Assembly: GCA_018881555.1 (NCBI GenBank)
Contig: JACAXG010000107.1
Coordinates: forward strand, 1,144,406 to 1,208,405
DNA: 64,000 bases
Source: Amblyornis subalaris
Lineage: Eukaryota; Chordata; Aves; Passeriformes; Ptilonorhynchidae
Direction of reading: 5' to 3'
Within the stretch, counting starts at the first letter, position 1, and every line of letters begins with the position of its first letter. The notes under the pieces were generated by a model. That model was not told the origin of the DNA. It ran no database searches and saw only the letters and a list, made by a program, of their open reading frames with translations. The translations under genes were made by a program, and so were the position numbers. Shown piece after piece: positions 45,931 through 59,159 of this stretch.

Positions 45931-46389
45931 GTAAGATAATCTTTCCTGCAGAAATGTGGTGTTACATGCTAGGTCTCACAGGCACATCTTCAGGGGTTGT
46001 TCTGAGAGGTGATGGTGGCAATGACTTTTCTCATCTCCACCATGAGTCCCCTCAGCACCAGATAATTGACCATTCCCACCTGGCCATAACAGAGCAGGAT
46101 TTGATATTATGGACCAGTCACTGCCCTTCCTTGGCTGGATGTCTCACTGAGCANTTATTCCAGATGGTTGTTTTAGCTGAAAGACTGATTTTGGTGATCT
46201 GAAGGCCATTTCCATTCAGACACCAGTGATTCCACAAGCCAGTGGAACAGGCAGCACAACGTCTTCATGAACCAGTAAGTATTAGTATGAATCATCATTG
46301 ATTCTCATTAACAACAAACTGTTAATCAGCTGTGACCTCTATGTGGCACATGTATAGATATCTCTTTTCCAGACCACTCTGCTAATAAT

Positions 46390-46621
46390 CACAGAGTCAC
46401 AGGATCATAGAATGTTTTGGGTTTGAAGGGACCTTAAAGACCCTCTTGTTCGAACCCCCTGCCATGGGCGGGGACACCTTCCACTATCCCAGNTTGCTCC
46501 AAGCCCCATCCAGCCTNGCCTTGAACACTTCCAGGGATGGGGCATCCAGAGCTNCTCAGGACAATCCATTCCCTCTTGTCTTATCACTACATGTCCTGTT
46601 GATACTGCTTTTTACAGAGCA
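46390..46621 (-). mobile_element. CR1 LINE, 3'-end fragment with internal deletion
   Basis: CACAGAGTCACAGGATCATA, GTTTGAAGGGACCTTAAAGA, CCATGGGCGGGGACACCTTC and CTTGAACACTTCCAGGGATG mark the reverse-complement 3' end. After GCATCCAGAGCT the sequence jumps to CCATTCCCTCTTGTCTTATC, normally more than 60 bases further into the element, so an internal deletion is likely. Three undetermined bases lie within it. Confidence 0.93.
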
Positions 46622-49598
46622 ATTGATTGGTGGGATGTCCAAATCTCTCCACATTGGCCATGAACAGTGTGTCAAAAGCAGAAAGGCAACTTGACAAAAC
46701 CACATATTTTTGGGACCCTGAGCCTTCACCAGTTACCTGGCTGTTTGTTTCTATTGTCCAAGAAAAGCTTCCTAAGGAAAGTGTGTTTGAAGGCAAGGCA
46801 GCAGAAGGGAACACGAGCCTTCATGGTTTGGGCTTAAATCTGTATAATTTGTTGGGTGTTCTCAACCGGCCACCAAAGTGACATCATCCAGAATCTTCTC
46901 TTAACAAGACCAGCCCTTGACAGCTCCTGGCAGCACAGGAACAACCTCAGGGAGAAATAGAAAATGGGAGGTAATTTTCTTTGTCCCAAACTCATTAATT
47001 TGCAAAGANATCTCCGTTAGAGAAGCCCAAAGCTTAAGATCTCCTCAGCTCACCCAAATATTGCTTACATTTATTATTATCACCCTAGTTATTCTTGTTA
47101 GTTTAACACCATATCTAAACATCCCAAGTTAATTTTGAAGGGAGTGTGGATGGAAATGTGAGGGGTTTATTTATTTTTAATAAGGATAAGCTCAGGCACT
47201 AGAAACCAACTGTGTTTTCCCAGTTTTCGTATCAGTCCCNGAGCATCCTTCTACCACCATCTTACAAACTCAGACTGACACCAAGCTGATAAATTGACAG
47301 AAAGTATCAAATGTCAGCTAGGGCTCTGATTCCCTCTGGAGGCTCTTGGGAACAAAGTATGAACAGATTGTTCATGCCAGAATACCTCATTATTTTAAGC
47401 AAATTGACTTTCTTATTGACTACATTGAAAGGTTGTACACTACTTATAATTACCAGTTCTCCTTAATTTTCTTTTATAAAAAGGTCTGTACTCTCTACTT
47501 GACAGTATTATTTTGATTAACCTACTTTTTGCCCCAAGAGGCCATTTAATATTTAAAAAAAGAATGGCTTGATTGTACAGATGTATAGCACACGCACACG
47601 ATTATTGTTATAATCACCCATATCTAATCTGAATGGTGAAGTGCATTACACCACATTTCGCAATGAACTATGAGATTTTGTNGTGCTGGCGAGGTTAACA
47701 GCAGCATACACATTAAAAAGAAAAAAATAAAAAGAAAGGTCCTGCAACTGCAGGAGCACAAAGAGCGTTTTGGGCAATCTACCATAAAATACAACGGTGT
47801 GATGTGAAGCAAGAAGATTAGAGGATTTGTTTCACACCCCTCGATTTCAGTTCGTGACTATTTTATGATCGCTATATTTGGCTGATGTTTTATTGCTAAT
47901 AATAATATGATGTATTAATTTTTACGTCCTCTCCGCTACTGCTCTCAAACCCAACTTTCTCCCACCTCCAGTTTCAAGATGACAGAGTAATGTGAGCTGA
48001 TTACAGTTTGGCCTGGTCAGATATGCCCAAGGTAATTGCTGGAAGCAGCTTCTTGGCTTTTTGAGATATGAGAGAGGCATTGAAAAGAACCTGCTGATGC
48101 AGAAACATCTACCTGGAATGAGGGCCAGTGAAATGTCACTTGCAATCCCATTAGAGTGATCCTGGTTGACTACCCCACACTGCCCTAAAGGAAGTATTTG
48201 CTCTCCACACTAGTTCATTGAAAAATAGGGGAAAAAATTATGACTGGTTCAATAAAAAAGGTGCTGTCAAGGGTCTAAAGCCAAACATTGTACTCTCCTG
48301 TGTTCTTAATTTTTTTTTTTCTTCTGGATTTTTCTTTCCTTATATTTTCACAAAGCAGTGTGACTCCCTGCTGGCACAAAAGTCCAGTTCTGATGCTATT
48401 TCAAATTGATATTTCAAGCCAAGGAATTCAAACCCAAACTTTAATATCTTCCACCTATCCATTTTCTCTTGACACATTAACAAATCTCTGTGAAATGCTG
48501 TTACACTATGACACATAACTTCATAAAAGTGACCTCTTCCTATTCAGATATTGGCCCTTACTATGTTTATCCTGTTGACGGGAAAATGTCTCTATATGAT
48601 TAGAGGAATGAAGTCAAAAGTGAAGAGCAAATTAGAATGTATTTTCACCCTTAGAAAGGTAAAACTGCTTGCAGAACCTTTATTACTGGTAATGAGGCAA
48701 GAAGTAAGAAGAACCCCGCTTGGTTTTCAGATTGCAGGCTGTGTTCGCAAGTGGGGGAAGAGAAAATAAGCCTCTTTTCACTCACGAACTGAGCAAATTG
48801 GATCTGGAATCCATCGGGGAAAAGATATATAGGAACCTACAATGTCATTTTACTGTCACTTTTCAGACAACAAACACTTTTGGGGAGCTCCAGTCAGAGT
48901 TTGAAGGAATGATCTAATAAACCACATGCACTCTGTGGGGCTGTTGTGCCAGGGAATGAGTGACTGCAATTAAAATGACCCTAAGATGCTGCAGAATAAG
49001 ATTTCAGAGGTTTGTGANGAGAACATTTAAAAATTGCAGCCTGCTTCTCCTGCTGCAGAATGATTAGCNACCTCCAGAGAAATGAAAGAGGACATGAGTA
49101 TGCCCTGTTAAGCAAAGTATCAGCTGAAGACACAGGGCTGTCATTGAGAAGCCAGAGATCTGTAGCCATTGTAGNGGCAAAGATTTAAGAAACACATTAT
49201 TTTTCTAGAATTATTTTGCCATAAAATTCTAAAAGCAAAATTTCAGGGAATAATTACTTTCTAGTAATTTTTCATGAAAATGACAGAAAATGANAAGTAT
49301 TGTGCTTTCACACTCTGGATGTGTTTGATTTAATTTATGCAGTCAGCTAATAGAAAATCTGTGGAGATGATGCAAATCGCCTGGTATTTAGTTATAACAC
49401 AAACATGGGGATTATATGGGCATGTAGGGTAAGATTCAAAGCAAGCTGTAGGAGACTAAATTGGGGTGTGGGTAAAATTTATGTTCTGGGATGTGGTAGT
49501 TCAGTGACTGTCTATTTCTAAAGGTGTTAAAGAAAAGTGCAGAAAGTTATTTTGCTGAAGTGATTTCTGAATGGCTTGTAATTCTACCTTTCAACCAG
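46622..49598. other. Gene-free stretch
   Basis: No repeat family or coding segment recognised. Open frames near 46627-46881, 47624-47812 and 48551-48917 have no motifs and mostly overlap other frames. Confidence 0.4.
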
Positions 49599-49697
49599 AC
49601 CAGAAATACCACACACAGTTAGTTGTGGACTATCTGCTGTCTAAATTCCATGTAAACTACCGGGACAATGTTCCAGCTCCTTCAGTTGCCCAGGCTG
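49599..49697 (+). other. Candidate exon (unproven)
   Basis: The acceptor is TTCTACCTTTCAACCAG (ending 49598, alternative at 49603) and the donor is GCTG|GTAAGG (GT at 49698). One frame is open across the 99 bases and includes KYHTQLVVDYLLSKFHVNYR followed by a Pro/Ala-rich end. The helix-like N-terminal half looks protein-like. A short ATG frame from 49571 runs through the acceptor, so chance is not excluded. No family assigned. Confidence 0.2.
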
Positions 49698-51084
49698 GTA
49701 AGGTCCAAGAAGAGTGTGTTTAACTCACCTTGACCTGAGGGGACTCCTCATAAAAAAAGTTGTATATAGATAATTTTTTTAACTTGTTGAGTTTCTTTTA
49801 CAACTTTTTTTTTTTAAAAAAAATTGTTGATCCCCTGGTCAATACAGTTGAAAGAATCTGGGGAGAAATTCAGCTCACCTGAAAGTAGACAAAGTTGCTT
49901 AAAAGTAGGTTTCTAGTGCCACCTGATGCATCCTTGAGGATCTGAGTTGCACCAGGAGACTGGTGCATATAACANGACATATATGATCCCTGGAGCTTTC
50001 TGGAAGAGTGTCTGGAGGACAGGATAGATGTCTGAGTCCTTCCCAAATAGCACTGGATGCCTATTTGTGGGCACTGAGCTTGGATCTCACATCTCCAATG
50101 ACTAAGTGGAAGCTGAGGCACCCAGCTACAAGCTTACTTGTAGATCTTGACATTTAAGAGTGTGGATCAGAGCTGAATTCTGCTTGCCTTCCTAGGGTTG
50201 TGAAACTGCAATTCCAAACGAAGTGAGATGCTTCCCTGCATCTTTTAAACATTTTTTNGGGGGGAAGAGTTCAGTCACATTCATTTGGCTATGGCAGCTC
50301 TGGTAGAAGCCTGGCATTTACCTGGTGGGAATGGAAAGCCTGGGAGCAGAAAGCACCATGCAGTGCATTGAAAATCTATGCTGAAAATGCCCCAAATCCT
50401 ACCTGTTACTCTGAATTTTATAGTCTATCTACGAAACGACACTTTACTAATGCTAAAATACATTCTGCAATTGCAGNTATGTTCTAACAAATATATAGAT
50501 ATATAAAGTAAGTATATAAAAGCAAGTGTTCCTTATTGAATGTACAAGAATTTATTGTCTTCTAGGGTCCTATCCTACTTNGATCTTGTATGTGTCTCTA
50601 TGCTGACCCATATATGAATATACAGGGGTGTGACTATGTATCTAAAAACAGAGAGGTGCATGTATAGTAGGTATAACTGTACATAAGAATTATTATAAGT
50701 TATGAAAAACTAATGTAAAAAAAAATCATCTCTGCAGAAGCATAATGGAGCAGTAATAAATCAGCTTACTGCAATTTTACTGTGCTTGTACACTGCTTTT
50801 CCAGCAAGGCAGGCAGCTCTGCTCTTTGTGCTTAAAATGTTAAGGGGGGAGAGAGGCTTTTACTACATCTGTGCTCCAGAAAGGTGAGCACNGAGAAGCA
50901 GTTACATAACTCAGCAGCTCAGGGAGGGTCTGTGCATTCAGGCTCTGACAGACCTCTCTGTGCTTCCCTACCCTTGTGCCTGTGTTGTGCTTTTAGACAN
51001 GTGGAGCCAACAGGTTGGAAAACAGAGAGGAGGAAAAATAGAGTTTGCAAAAAACCTGTTGAAGAGACTTATTAACCTACTTTC
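49698..51084. other. Gene-free stretch
   Basis: AT-rich, with a T run followed by an A run at 49808-49823. TATATAGATATATAAAG-like sequence lies near 50494. No gene or repeat family recognised. Confidence 0.4.
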
Positions 51085-51408
51085 AGGTGCAACAAAGATG
51101 GGGAGAGGCTTTTTGCAAGGGTGTGTAGAGATAGAGCAAGGGGGAGTGGGTTTAAACTAAAAGAGGGTGGGTTTAGATTGGATATTAGGAGGAAATTCTT
51201 TACTGTGAGGGTGGTGAGGNACCAGGTTGCCNAGAGAAGCTGTGGCTGCCCCATCCCTGGAAGTGTTCAANNCCAGGCTGGATNGGGCTTGNAGCAACNT
51301 GGTCTAGTGGAAGGTGTTNCCTGCCCGTGGTGGGGGGGTTGGAATGAGATGATCTTTAACTGGATGACCCTTTCCANCTCAAACCATCCTATGATCCTAT
51401 GAATCTAT
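51085..51408 (+). mobile_element. CR1 LINE, best-preserved 3' end, sense
   Basis: AAAGATGGGGAGAGGCTTTT, AGAGATAGAGCAAGGGGGAG, GTTTAGATTGGATATTAGGA, GAAATTCTTTACTGTGAGGG and CTGCCCCATCCCTGGAAGTG lead to the tail CATCCTATGATCCTATGAAT. Little visible divergence from the CR1 pattern suggests the youngest copy in the window. It has no protein-coding part. It contains nine undetermined bases within about 160 bases. Confidence 0.96.
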
Positions 51409-51484
51409 AATTCATATGGGATTTATGTGGAATCTCTTTCATGAATACACAGCTGTACAGAAATGCACTTTACACCCAGCAAAC

Positions 51485-51670
51485 GGGATTCTGTTGTGCA
51501 CTTGTGTCTGGCATCACCGATGGCAGAAGCAGGCACGTTGCTGACTCGTGGTGTGTCAGAGCCTCGCTGTGCTCTGCGAGCCACGTGCATCCCACCGAGC
51601 ACAGAGTTACCCACGCTGGCTTGTCAAAGCAGCTCAGCCTGGATGAAAAGACATGGCCTCAACGGGAGAA
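51485..51670. promoter_or_regulatory. CpG-dense patch beside the young CR1
   Basis: About ten CpGs in 185 bases, over 5 per 100 and the densest patch in the window, including CACGTG near 51581. It begins about 75 bases after the CR1 tail. It could be a small unmethylated element or a young insertion. Open frames in two plus frames and one minus frame cover it, with no recognisable protein. Confidence 0.28.
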
Positions 51671-53380
51671 AATTAAGGTCATTTCCATCTTTGAGCACTG
51701 AGTGGTAGCAGGAATAACAGCAGAGCGCATACCTTGGTTACTGGGATGCTGCTCTGCCTACAGGGATGTGGACTATTTAACTCGCCAATAGACAGTAACA
51801 ACTTCTGACTGACTCTTAGCTCTTGAGGTCCAAGTATCAATTTATTGAGTAGTCTGGTTCTTCCTGCATTCATAAAGATGGTGTCTTTAAGTGACTAAAA
51901 CATACCTCAAATATATTTTAATTGTTTTCTTTCACTGGCATTAGTGTCTTTTCAGAGACGCCAAATCTGGGGGCATTTCAGGATTTGGAAATGTAGCAGT
52001 TCCCTTTGCATTCAAAGCACTTCACAGTACACAAAAAGCCTAATATGCCATAATGGCATTTTATTATGTGTATTTTATCTATTGTACGATAAATGTCTTG
52101 AGGACTGCCTTTGTATACCTATTTTTGTCAAGGGCAACATCNTGACCTTGCTTTCTGGATCCAGCTTAGGAGGAGGACTGGGATAGTTGAATAAACTGTA
52201 GTCCACCAAAAGGAAAGTATATGGTGGAAAAATTCTCTTCAGGAACTGTGTAACTGGGGAGTCTGNGATCTGGTCAGAGATAATTTGGCTCAGAAATGGT
52301 GTGTTTCTGGTGGGAAAACAAGATACAATTTCAGACTCTAATAAACTTTTCTAACTTGGGTTTTGTGGTCTTCTTTCCAGCTCAGTAATTGAGGTATCTG
52401 ATTTTCACTTTAAAAGCAAAAATTCCTAGATTCAAATTGCAGATGAGCTGGTTCCATCACGACTGTCTTGAAGGCATTGAAATACCACATAGAAAAGTGC
52501 ACTTTGAAATCCAGATGCTCCCTCTGAGAATTTGCAGGAGGTGCTTATGACCCTCGTGATCTCCAGAACAGAATGCAAAGTTCCACCAGAACCACACAGT
52601 ATTTGACCAGGCCTACTCCTGTCCTACACACCAGATTCCTGTAATTAAGGGTCATGTTCTTTGCCCCAGCCGTTCCCAGCCTCTGCTTCAATTCCTGGGT
52701 TTGAGAAATATCCTGTAGGGTTTCTGAACTTGTCGTTTCACTCCTCCTTCTTTTTTTGTCATTTTATGCAATTCTTCTGCTGGCTCAATCACAGATAAAC
52801 TAGCACAAATCAATGAAAAAGATTTCAATCTTAATTGCCACTAATTCGTAATGGACTAATTAACTGAACATACTGTATCCTGCAAAGCTTCTGTCCTTTG
52901 TTCTGCAGTTTTACTGTGCCATGTTTAATTGATTCTGGTAGCAGCTTATAATGGACTGCGAGAGCTCTCTTCATAAAATAATAAAATAAAAAGAAATTGT
53001 AAAAAGGACTGACTGAATATGGAAAAAGGCACGTTTGCAGCAGCTGGATGGAAATGTAGCTTGTAAATTTTACCTTGGCTCGTAAAGCAAACACCTCTCA
53101 CAACAATCTGCTCTACCACCCCCTCATCCACAAAGCCAGCAGATAAGATTTATTGGAGAGATATAAGAAAGAGATAAGGATACATTTAAATTGCTCTAAA
53201 CTAAACTGTGATCCTAATAGCAATGGTATAAAAGGAGACAATTGNCTGAAAGATGTCCCAGCATCATCAAAGCTACATAATGTTGCTGCCTGAGNACATA
53301 CCTTCTCCTGTTACAGGAAAACCTGAGGATTTATTCATTCTACNGAACATTGCATCAGTACAAGGATAAATGATGATATT
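51671..53380. other. Gene-free stretch
   Basis: No gene or repeat family recognised. The open frame at 51944-52186 has no motif. Confidence 0.4.
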
Positions 53381-53412
53381 TTATTAGGGCATTGTGATTT
53401 ATTAGGGCATTC
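53381..53412. repeat. Two-copy 18-bp tandem duplication
   Basis: TTATTAGGGCATT is repeated with an 18-base period. Confidence 0.7.
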
Positions 53413-54761
53413 AGNCTCTTTCATTGTTTTTTTTACAGATTTTAGACAGCTTGCTGCTAAATTCTGCCTATAATTGGGTAAAGTTAATTGTCACTCAACA
53501 CTGCTTTTTCTTCTGCTATTTGGCTGATACTTTACCCTCTTTGATTGAGGTTTCACAAGATCTTGAAGATTATTTTCTTTTTTTCACCAGCTTACACCAA
53601 ATTCTGTGCTCCTAGCTCCTTATTCCTTCCCATGTGTCACATTTCTCTCCACACAACTGTGAAACTGTTGTGTGGGATTTTTTTTTTTTTTTAATTACTT
53701 TATTTCCTTGAAACTCAGCTCATTTCAGAAATCTGAGATATGGTGCAAAAGCAGCAANGGGTAGAACTGAGGTATTGAATTATTCTGGTGAGACATGGGC
53801 TGGAGGTTCCTGAGGCATGATGGGGTAAGAAAATCTTCTACAGGTTTTTCAGCTGGAGAAAATGTACCATGGAACGACACAAATGAATCAAACAGAAAAA
53901 AAGACGACGAGCTATTAGGGCTGTTGAAAGGGAAATTCGATTGACTGTCATCTTTATACAAATTGTGAGAGTCAAGCTTGAAGTTACAGTGAAGAGGTCT
54001 GAGAGAGCAGAGATAATACTGCTAAAGTGCAGGGTTTTTGGCTGCTTTTTAGCATAGCCTTGTCCCATGTGTTAAATTACAGCCCTGTCCTACTTTCCCA
54101 TTGAACAGCACCACTGAGATGCATTTTCATTTACTTGTTCTTTTGTACCATGTAACATCCACTTTGTACAGAGATGCAAATAAATATAAAAAGTGCAGGG
54201 AAATAGTGAACCAGAATGTCTGTGTCTTGTTTTGAGCTGAGACCCTCTCCTTTCATGCTCTGCTCCCTTTCCCTGCACGCCTTCTACCTTGTCATATTCA
54301 GATCATGCCTCATTTAGCTGAATTACTCAGGTCACCTTAGATTAATTGTGCAATTTGGCACTGATGCTGCTGATCTATCCCTATCTGAGTGCTGTGTCAA
54401 AGAAGTCATAATATAAGCAGGATTTAAGAAGATATCTGCTAGCAAACAAGAACACAGACTGGGAAATCTGGTATTTGCTATCACCTTGGTTTTTTTTGAT
54501 GAATTAGTGGATGTACTGAAGNAATAATCCTATGCGTGTGCAATTTTGCTCTACATTTTCCAAGCCCCATCCCTTCAATTCAAACTCCCTTCCTCATTAA
54601 TTTTCAGTGTGTGGTGCTGAGATTCAACTGAAAAGAGATCTCAAATATTTGCATAGAAACCTATGCTGTCATAAAAAGCCTTTGAATAAGAGAAATTGAT
54701 GTTATTTAAAATATTATCTTCTTTTGTAGCCATTGCAAGTTAACCTGTCCCCAGAAACCAC
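53413..54761. other. Gene-free stretch
   Basis: A T run at about 53678-53692. No gene or repeat family recognised. Confidence 0.4.
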
Positions 54762-54878
54762 AATCCAGCAACACATTTAAGCATCTACTTGCTTTAATCA
54801 GCTCTGGCAGTGAATGGGATCCTTGAAATGCTTAAATTTCAGCATATGCTTAAGTTTCATGCTCAGTTAAATTCCTGG
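54762..54878. repeat. Old interspersed repeat with alternating TTAAGCAT / ATGCTTAA motifs
   Basis: CACATTTAAGCATCTACTTG, GGCAGTGAATGGGATCCTTG, AAATGCTTAAATTTCAGCAT and ATGCTTAAGTTTCATGCTCA resemble an old repeat I recall from turtle and archosaur genomes. There, ACTTAAGCA and TGCTTAA blocks alternate around CAATGGGACTT. I cannot give its class. The motif alternation is directly visible; the family link is from memory. Confidence 0.45.
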
Positions 54879-57800
54879 TGTATTATGTCAATGTTAAAGA
54901 GTGTCACAGCTTAGAAAATCACAATCGCATTAAAGCTAGGTTCTTTCCTTTGCTTGCCTTTTTATTGTATGTTTAATATGTAACATTAATATTTATAAGC
55001 ATATGGAAGGCATATTTACAAGAACTTCCCTGTAAATAAGATACTTGGAATTATTATAGTGTTTCTTGGTTTTATTTTTCTTTATCATTTTATGGTTTCT
55101 TTTTCTGCTTTTGTGATTTTTTTCCTGAACTTTTCCACTTTAGATTTACCNTTCCTTTAATACACTGAAAAAAGCAGCCTCATTATTTCTTTTGTTGTTT
55201 TGAGCTGTTCTCTCTGTTTGTTTCCATTGATTTATTTCACTTTTTTTTTTTTTTTAGTCTTTTTAATTCAATGTTTTCTACACCTTTGGCTTTTATTCAG
55301 ATTTTCTTTTACTTTCTCTTTTTCATATCTTTCCCATTTTGTTTCTAGCNCCGTTGCTTTGCCTGGATCCTGATATGCATCAATAGTGACAAATAATTGG
55401 CATATAATGTNGCATTTTCTTTGCTGAAGACCACCAAGAGAAAGTTCATTCCTTCTGCATTTCTGACAGAAAGTGGGATGCAAAGAAAAGTGTACCCAAA
55501 GGATTCTTTTCAAAGTCAAATCTGAAAACATATGCATATTTAGAGGAGNAAGGATTTCAATTCCAAAGCAGAACCTTTACCCAAAAAGAAGCAAAAAATT
55601 ACCTAGCAGTATATTTAATTTCTGGGGAATGCTTTGGATACATTAAAAACCACATCCATCAGTTTTACTCTTTGCTGCTTGGANTTAAAACTATGAATGT
55701 TAAAAGTCTTAGTGTATCAATGACCCAAAATGAACCTAAAAAAACCCCCAACGTGGTGAAGTTTATTGTCTCATTTAAAGCTCCAGCACCTGAAGGCTAT
55801 TTTATTAGGCCCTGGGGGAACAAGAACCTTTGTAAGGAAGTTTAATAGATGTTTCCAATGCTTACTCAGTTGTCCTCTTAAAAGCGAGAGGAGGAAGAGG
55901 GTTTTTACCATGCTTCACGCTAGCAGTGAATGGGAATATTTCGGACAAAGTTAGCAAAAAGAAATTAGATGTGTCAGTCCAGATGCAAGCCCCTGTGAGA
56001 CACCTCTGGTGCTNGTTTAGCTGTGAGGCAGAACAACACTTAAAGCCAGGCACCGTGGAGATATGAGGTCCTCACTCCTGGGCTGGCCTTCCTGGGTGAT
56101 TTGCCCTAAAACCAGGGACTTTATGAAATCTCTGCTGCAGTCCTGTAAATCCCATATCCTTGTGGAAATACCTGTAGCCAGGCTGNCAATTCCAACGCCT
56201 CTCGAGAGCTTCGACTCTGCTGAAAATTCTGGCACAAAACATTTTCAGACCAATTCGGTCTTTTTCGAAAGAACAAGGATTTTTACACAAATTGGAAGCA
56301 TTGACTTTCGTCTAAATTATCCCTAAGACCACCCATTTGGAATTGTATTAAAAAAAATAGTAGGAGCAGCAGATTGTTCTCATGCTATTCTTAAGTATGA
56401 GATGATAATTATGGATATTCNCAGGATAAAAAAAAGCAAACCTCTTATGTTCCAGCCCTGACCCTCCCTTTAATATGTCACATTACCTAGATTAAATTGT
56501 GTAACCACTCTTACCCTTAGATTAGCCTTCTGCAAAAGTATGGAATACCACACTTTGAAATAATTTTTGTTAGTATTTAATGATGAAAGTATGATTTCAA
56601 TGCTTAAAACTTGCTATTTCTTTTTTTTTCACAAGGAAAGGTGAAGAAGGTGGGGGAGGGTTTTTTAAAAATTGGCATGGCTAGTCTTTCAGTGGAATCC
56701 TAACCTGAAATGCTGGTTCTCTAAAGGGATCACTAGCTGCTGCAGCAAGCCTAATTAAAGTAAATATTGAATCAGACAAGTTTTACATGGATGTATAGTA
56801 TATTGGTTTTTGATTATTCAACAAGAAGATCAACTAACCTTGTTTTCACTGACCCGTAAGAAAAAATGCATTCCCTTCAGGCTTACTGTAGTGAAATCTC
56901 ATAATTCCTCATTTCTACATGTGAATACCCACCTCTTCCCTGAGAAATCCTTGTAATTTGTGTAGGAAAAGGTGCCTTTCAAAGTTTGCGTTGAAATAGA
57001 CAAGAAATAACAAAACCCAAGCTCTTACTTGAAAAATATCTCGGGTTCTAGTTATGATTCTCCCTATGCCCAGGACAGCTGTAAATGTTTTGACCACAAA
57101 TTCGATGTAAACTACGTCTTGAGTTGAAAGTCTGTCTTGTGATAATACCTGGGGCTTAGCCTGCCTGGCAGCTGAGGATAATCAAAGCCTTGCTTTGGAT
57201 AGAATCAGAGAAACAATCTATATTTTGTCACTGATGCTTCAGTGCAAATAAGCAAGTAGGACATGGAGGCAATGCTATCTTTTCATTCTAAAGGGTCTGC
57301 TTTAGAGCTGCCTGACACATCGTTTAACATCCATTCCGGAATGCAGCGTTCTTTGCTTAACACTGAACATTCATTTCTGCCTGGATCCATCTGAATTCTT
57401 CCTTCAGCCAAAGACTAACCTGGATCCCATTGTACTGGGCAAACGTAGAGTGCAAATGTCTCTCCCAAATGGACTCTTTCCTTCAGAGCCTTATGCACCA
57501 CCAAACAAAATAATCAGTGTCAGAGGTACAAGGCAATCATTTTATCTAAAGCCACCCACTCCTCTTTTGTTTTCCTGAGAACATTGTGTGCTTTTTATTT
57601 TACATCCTCCTCTTCAGATCNGCAGATGTGAAACTTTAAATGCAGGGTATTAAAAAAAAAAAAACAACATGAAAATTACAGAGCTTTGCAGTCAAGCACT
57701 ATGTCTGCAATTCTACAAGAGAAGAGACAATTTTACATGTTACTTACAGATATCCATGTGATAAAAAGAAAAATAATAACCTTTTCCACGAAAAAAAATT

Positions 57801-58879
57801 TCAAAGATTGCTATCTGCGTTTAATACCAAATACTAGAAAATGAAAAGTGCATTAGTTTCTATGAAATAGATAAGCCTTTAAAATGGAGCTCGAAAGGGC
57901 CATTTCTGTGAATAAAGGAAACTGTAAACTGAATATCAGAAAANGCTTCCGAGCTCTTAGATCCAGCAAAGGTAGACACAAGAAATGACACAATATGAAC
58001 TCTAAACTTATGAGAAATTGGTACTGTATTGGNAAACCAGCCAGAGGAACAATCCATAAGAAAATCCTCTAAAACCTAGGAAGATTCCCCTCCGTGTCTA
58101 ATTCTACAGTTATCTGATAAAAAACCTGGTACATTGCACCCTGCTGTCACACCTTGCTCTTTTTGGGTTTAATAATAGATTGCAGTTAAAATTGTACCTG
58201 CAAAACTCACTTTTTCTTCAATGGGCCAGAAATTCTCCCTCTGATACAAAAGTATTCCTGGTATAGGATATATTTGGCCTTACATCCAACATGCTCAGAA
58301 GTAAAAATGAGTAGCTTTTCTTTCTGTAAATGTCAAGTTTATTATAAGCTTAATATATTATTATTAATTGGTTTCCAATAGCACTCAGAAGTCCCAGCAG
58401 AGACTGAAACACAAAGGAAGAGATATTCTTTGTCCCAGAGATCTGAAAGGATAGAGATAAAAAGGGGAACAAAGAAAGAGATTTGTCTAAGACTGAAATC
58501 AGTGAATGGTCTTGGATGGACCTTAGGTGTCCTGATCCCCCGTGGATTTTCTGCAAACCACCTCTTTTTTNGTAGAAATGTTTTGTGCCAACAAACTGTG
58601 AAACACAGACACTGGAGCAAGNTCTGGAGTCCTGGAGAATAAATTTACCCAGAATTCAGGGAAGGTAGAGTTACATGTACACACGTTCAAGGGCAGATGG
58701 GCCAGAAGCACCTTTATTTAGACTCCCACATGCGTTTAGATTGACATAAAACACCTGCAACATACAANACCTCAGAATAGTTAACGTCTTTTACATGTGT
58801 GTTTAGCCTGAGGAACGCCTGATTGTGTAGCTTTTCCATGGTAAAGGAACTGATTGAGAGTGTCTCAACATGGGCCAGT
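54879..58879. other. Gene-free stretch, nothing recognised
   Basis: T-rich around 55000-55260 (15-base T run at 55241). Open frames near 56017-56326 overlap on both strands and are unsupported. No repeat family recognised over 4 kb. Confidence 0.4.
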
Positions 58880-58972
58880 GCTACACTGGGTGGGGAGGCC
58901 CTGGAACACGTTGCCCAGAGAAGCTGTGGATGCCCCATCCCTGGAAGTGTTCAGGGTTGGATGGGGCTCTGA
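58880..58972 (+). mobile_element. CR1 LINE fragment, truncated at both ends
   Basis: GGGTGGGGAGGCCCTGGAAC, ACGTTGCCCAGAGAAGCTGT, GGATGCCCCATCCCTGGAAG and GTTGGATGGGGCTCTGA are typical sense CR1 3' region. The octamer tail is absent, so the 3' end has been lost. Confidence 0.9.
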
Positions 58973-59159
58973 TTTGTGCCCTGAATGTTGTCGATTTTAA
59001 TGAGGTGTCGAGCTCTCTGGTGGGTATGAAAGGAGCCTTTGGTGACTTAGCTGTAGANAACCATCTCATAGAAACTGGAATGAAATTCCAGTGAAGATAA
59101 AACACCACATTTTGCGCATGGGGCTGAGTCAAGCTAGGGAACCTTCAGAAGAATAAGGA

